Origin: Mucilaginibacter lacusdianchii
Lineage (GTDB): Bacteria; Bacteroidota; Bacteroidia; Sphingobacteriales; Sphingobacteriaceae
Assembly: GCF_009770985.1 (NCBI RefSeq)
Contig: NZ_WSRW01000012.1
Coordinates: 1-34,164, forward strand
Reading direction: 5' to 3'
Length of the DNA: 34,164 nucleotides
Below, piece after piece: positions 32,668 to 34,164 of the stretch. The notes under the pieces are model-generated. The model did not search any database and was not told where the DNA came from. It was given only the letters and a program-made list of their open reading frames with translations. Both the position numbers and the translations under genes were made by a program. How positions within the stretch are numbered: position 1 is the stretch's first letter; each line of letters begins with the position of its first letter.

Positions 32668-33891
32668 TTACAATTCTGACTGAAGTTTCTTTTTTAAGGT
32701 CAGCATATCGCCACTGACTTTAAGATCTAAAATCTTGGCATAATGTTGTGTTTGTTTGAGATTTTTATGTCCCAGCATTTTGGAAACTGACTCGATGGGA
32801 ACGCCTTTACTCAGCGTCACGGTAGTCGCAAACGTATGCCGGGCAATATGAAAGCTCAAATTTTTATGTATCCCACAGGTGTCCGCAATCTCCTTCAAGT
32901 AGGCATTCATTTTCTGGTTACTTAAAATGGGCATTACTGTACCTTTCAACTGACATACCGGATGATCCACATATCTTCTCACAATGGCCAGTGCTGCCGG
33001 TAACAGTGGAATTTTAGAAGCAGTGGTCGTTTTCTGACGCGAAGTGCTGATCCACTCCTCTCCGTCAAAACCTTGAACAATCTCTGACTGTTTCAGCTTG
33101 AGTACATCCGCGTAGGCTAGGCCTGTATAACAGCTGAACAAAAAGATGTCCCTCACTACCGATAACCTTTCTGTTGGAAAACTCTTTCCTCCTATTTTCT
33201 TAAGTTCTGCATCAGTTAAATAAGGACGCTCGTTCTCTTTCTTGGCTAAACTGAATTCAGCAAAAGGGTCTTGGGGCAACCAACGCCTTTTAACACACAA
33301 CAAAACGATCTTCTTGAAATAAGTCAGGTACTTGATAGTGGTATTGTGCTGACATTTTCTTTCAGACTTGAGCCAAAACGAGAACTGGCTGATGAATTCA
33401 TAATCCAGCTTGCGGATGTCCATGTCTTCGACATTGTATTTCCATTCAATAAAACGGCTTACATGCAGAAGGGTCCGCTCGTATAGGTCAAGCGTTCCAG
33501 CCGAATATTCTTCCGGCACCAACGCGGCGATCTGATCGTTATGCGCCCTGAATTCACGCAGGATATATTTCCGGTCGTCGACGCCAAGTATTTGATTTTT
33601 GATGGCATTTGCGTTGAGGCCCTTATTCGCATCAATCAGCTGGCGCCGGGCATCATGGACCTTGGTCGTCATGATTTCCAAAAAGCTATTTATTGACTTT
33701 GCATCTTCCTTGGTTCCAGATGCCCTGCCGCTGCGATTGTTCCACCTGGATAAATCCCAAGTCCGTTTGAGAGAGAATTCTGCGCGCTCCCCGTCGACGG
33801 TGATTCTTAAGTAAACCTGGTAAGGATCTCCAGTTTGGTAATACTTTGGTTTTTTGAGATAAATCAGAATACTGAAACTTTTTTCTAACAT
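32668..33891 (-). CDS. Tyrosine recombinase / integrase, Bacteroidota (IntDOT-like) type
   Basis: The protein is 407 residues: an N-terminal arm-binding domain (about 1-100), a SAM-like core-binding domain (about 110-205) and a catalytic domain. Catalytic residues are Lys287, His348 and Arg351 (HIARHTFAT), His375 (LGHKNL) and the nucleophile Tyr384 (QTQHYAKI). The first catalytic arginine is replaced by alanine at about 259 (CYTGLAYADV), a change known for the CTnDOT integrase group, where that position is not Arg. The gene lies about 250 bp from a tRNA-Ser 3' end and reads away from it, the usual layout for an island integrated at a tRNA. Confidence 0.94.
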   Translation of the reverse strand: MLEKSFSILIYLKKPKYYQTGDPYQVYLRITVDGERAEFSLKRTWDLSRWNNRSGRASGTKEDAKSINSFLEIMTTKVHDARRQLIDANKGLNANAIKNQILGVDDRKYILREFRAHNDQIAALVPEEYSAGTLDLYERTLLHVSRFIEWKYNVEDMDIRKLDYEFISQFSFWLKSERKCQHNTTIKYLTYFKKIVLLCVKRRWLPQDPFAEFSLAKKENERPYLTDAELKKIGGKSFPTERLSVVRDIFLFSCYTGLAYADVLKLKQSEIVQGFDGEEWISTSRQKTTTASKIPLLPAALAIVRRYVDHPVCQLKGTVMPILSNQKMNAYLKEIADTCGIHKNLSFHIARHTFATTVTLSKGVPIESVSKMLGHKNLKQTQHYAKILDLKVSGDMLTLKKKLQSEL

Positions 33892-33993
33892 ACTACTGCA
33901 ATTATGAAGTTAACAAATATCGATTTGCAGCACTCTTAAAACAAGATGTTCAAATTTTGAACTCCTTGATTATCAGTATCCTAAGGCACTTCT

Positions 33994-34026
33994 GGTGAGT
34001 ACTCCATATGAATGAAGGTACTCACC
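33994..34026. repeat. Inverted repeat near the tRNA end, possible attachment-site element
   Basis: GGTGAGTAC (33994-34002) and its complement GTACTCACC (34018-34026) flank 15 bases. The outer GGTGAG matches the acceptor-stem end of the tRNA-Ser 150 bp away. It lies between integrase and tRNA, so it could be an integrase or excisionase binding site; no T-run is present. Confidence 0.4.
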
Positions 34027-34082
34027 GAATTACTCTCCTTTTTTTTGATAATCCTTGAATAGTTTGGGATAGTAGTAGAAAC

Positions 34083-34117
34083 AAAAAACCCTCTAAATCA
34101 ACGATTTAGAGGGTTTT
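34083..34117 (-). terminator. Intrinsic terminator after the tRNA
   Basis: An 11-bp perfect stem (CCCTCTAAATC at 34089-34099 with 34103-34113) has a three-base loop and is flanked by A6 and T4, so it can work in both directions. On the minus strand it ends transcription of the tRNA about 30 bp past its 3' end and separates it from the integrase region. Confidence 0.85.
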
Positions 34118-34141
34118 AAGACGTTTTGATATCGTTTTCAG

Positions 34142-34164
34142 CGGTGAGGGAGGGATTCGAACCC
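34142..34164 (-). tRNA. tRNA-Ser, 3' part (runs off the window)
   Basis: On the minus strand the window edge shows the T loop (TTCGAAT), the 3' half of the T stem (CCCTC), the acceptor strand CCTCACC and a G discriminator base at 34142. The G discriminator and this acceptor stem are typical of serine tRNAs in this phylum. CCA is not encoded. The anticodon lies outside the window, so the serine call is an inference. Confidence 0.7.

Noticed and set aside
1..34164. CRISPR arrays, insertion sequences, rRNA genes
   Set aside because: No regularly spaced repeat array, no intact transposase and no rRNA sequence were seen on either strand.

Overview
The codon use, the IntDOT-like integrase, the scarcity of Shine-Dalgarno sites and the -7 boxes ending in TTTG all point to a chromosome of the phylum Bacteroidota. 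The genus cannot be fixed from this window; a Sphingobacteriaceae- or Cytophagales-like environmental bacterium is my inference. The content is accessory oxidoreductase metabolism next to a tyrosine integrase that abuts a tRNA-Ser, so the right edge looks like one end of an integrated island. The other end is not visible.

Layout. (1) 1-406: a perfect palindrome and a ModE-like winged-helix regulator. (2) 674-5565, minus strand: an exported redox operon of flavodoxin lipoprotein, carboxymuconolactone decarboxylase-cupin fusion, two PQQ-type sugar dehydrogenases and cytochrome c. (3) 5741-9430: two tandem Tat-exported aldo/keto reductases and a zinc alcohol dehydrogenase. (4) 10182-14159: a PaoABC-like periplasmic molybdenum aldehyde oxidoreductase. 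(5) 14427-17723: an AKR-cupin-AKR-cupin-NTF2 operon. (6) 17857-21381: an exported carboxylesterase and a LytS/LytTR two-component pair. (7) 21980-22876: an AraC-family regulator. (8) 23273-26359, plus strand: molybdenum cofactor genes xdhC-like, mocA-like and moaA, then a broken moaD-like remnant. (9) 26548-28095: two SDR-type reductases. (10) 28533-31900: an IorBA-like molybdenum hydroxylase with a diheme cytochrome c. (11) 32668-34164: integrase, terminator and the tRNA-Ser 3' end.

The main hidden structure is a local regulon. Four intergenic sites carry the same direct repeat (ATTACGG, 14 bp, TTTACGG; 21-bp period). Each lies exactly 38 bp from a leftward GAnnTTTG promoter box. They precede the alcohol dehydrogenase, the AKR/cupin operon and the SDR operon, and one lies in the gap between the LytS kinase and the AraC gene. 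The 21-bp spacing is typical of AraC-family operators, so the AraC protein encoded here is the natural candidate to bind them.

A working picture (inference): an aldehyde- or carbonyl-responsive unit in which cytoplasmic reductases under AraC control act beside periplasmic molybdenum hydroxylases. Their cofactor is supplied by the local mocA/xdhC/moaA genes, and molybdate sensing is probably handled by the ModE-like protein.
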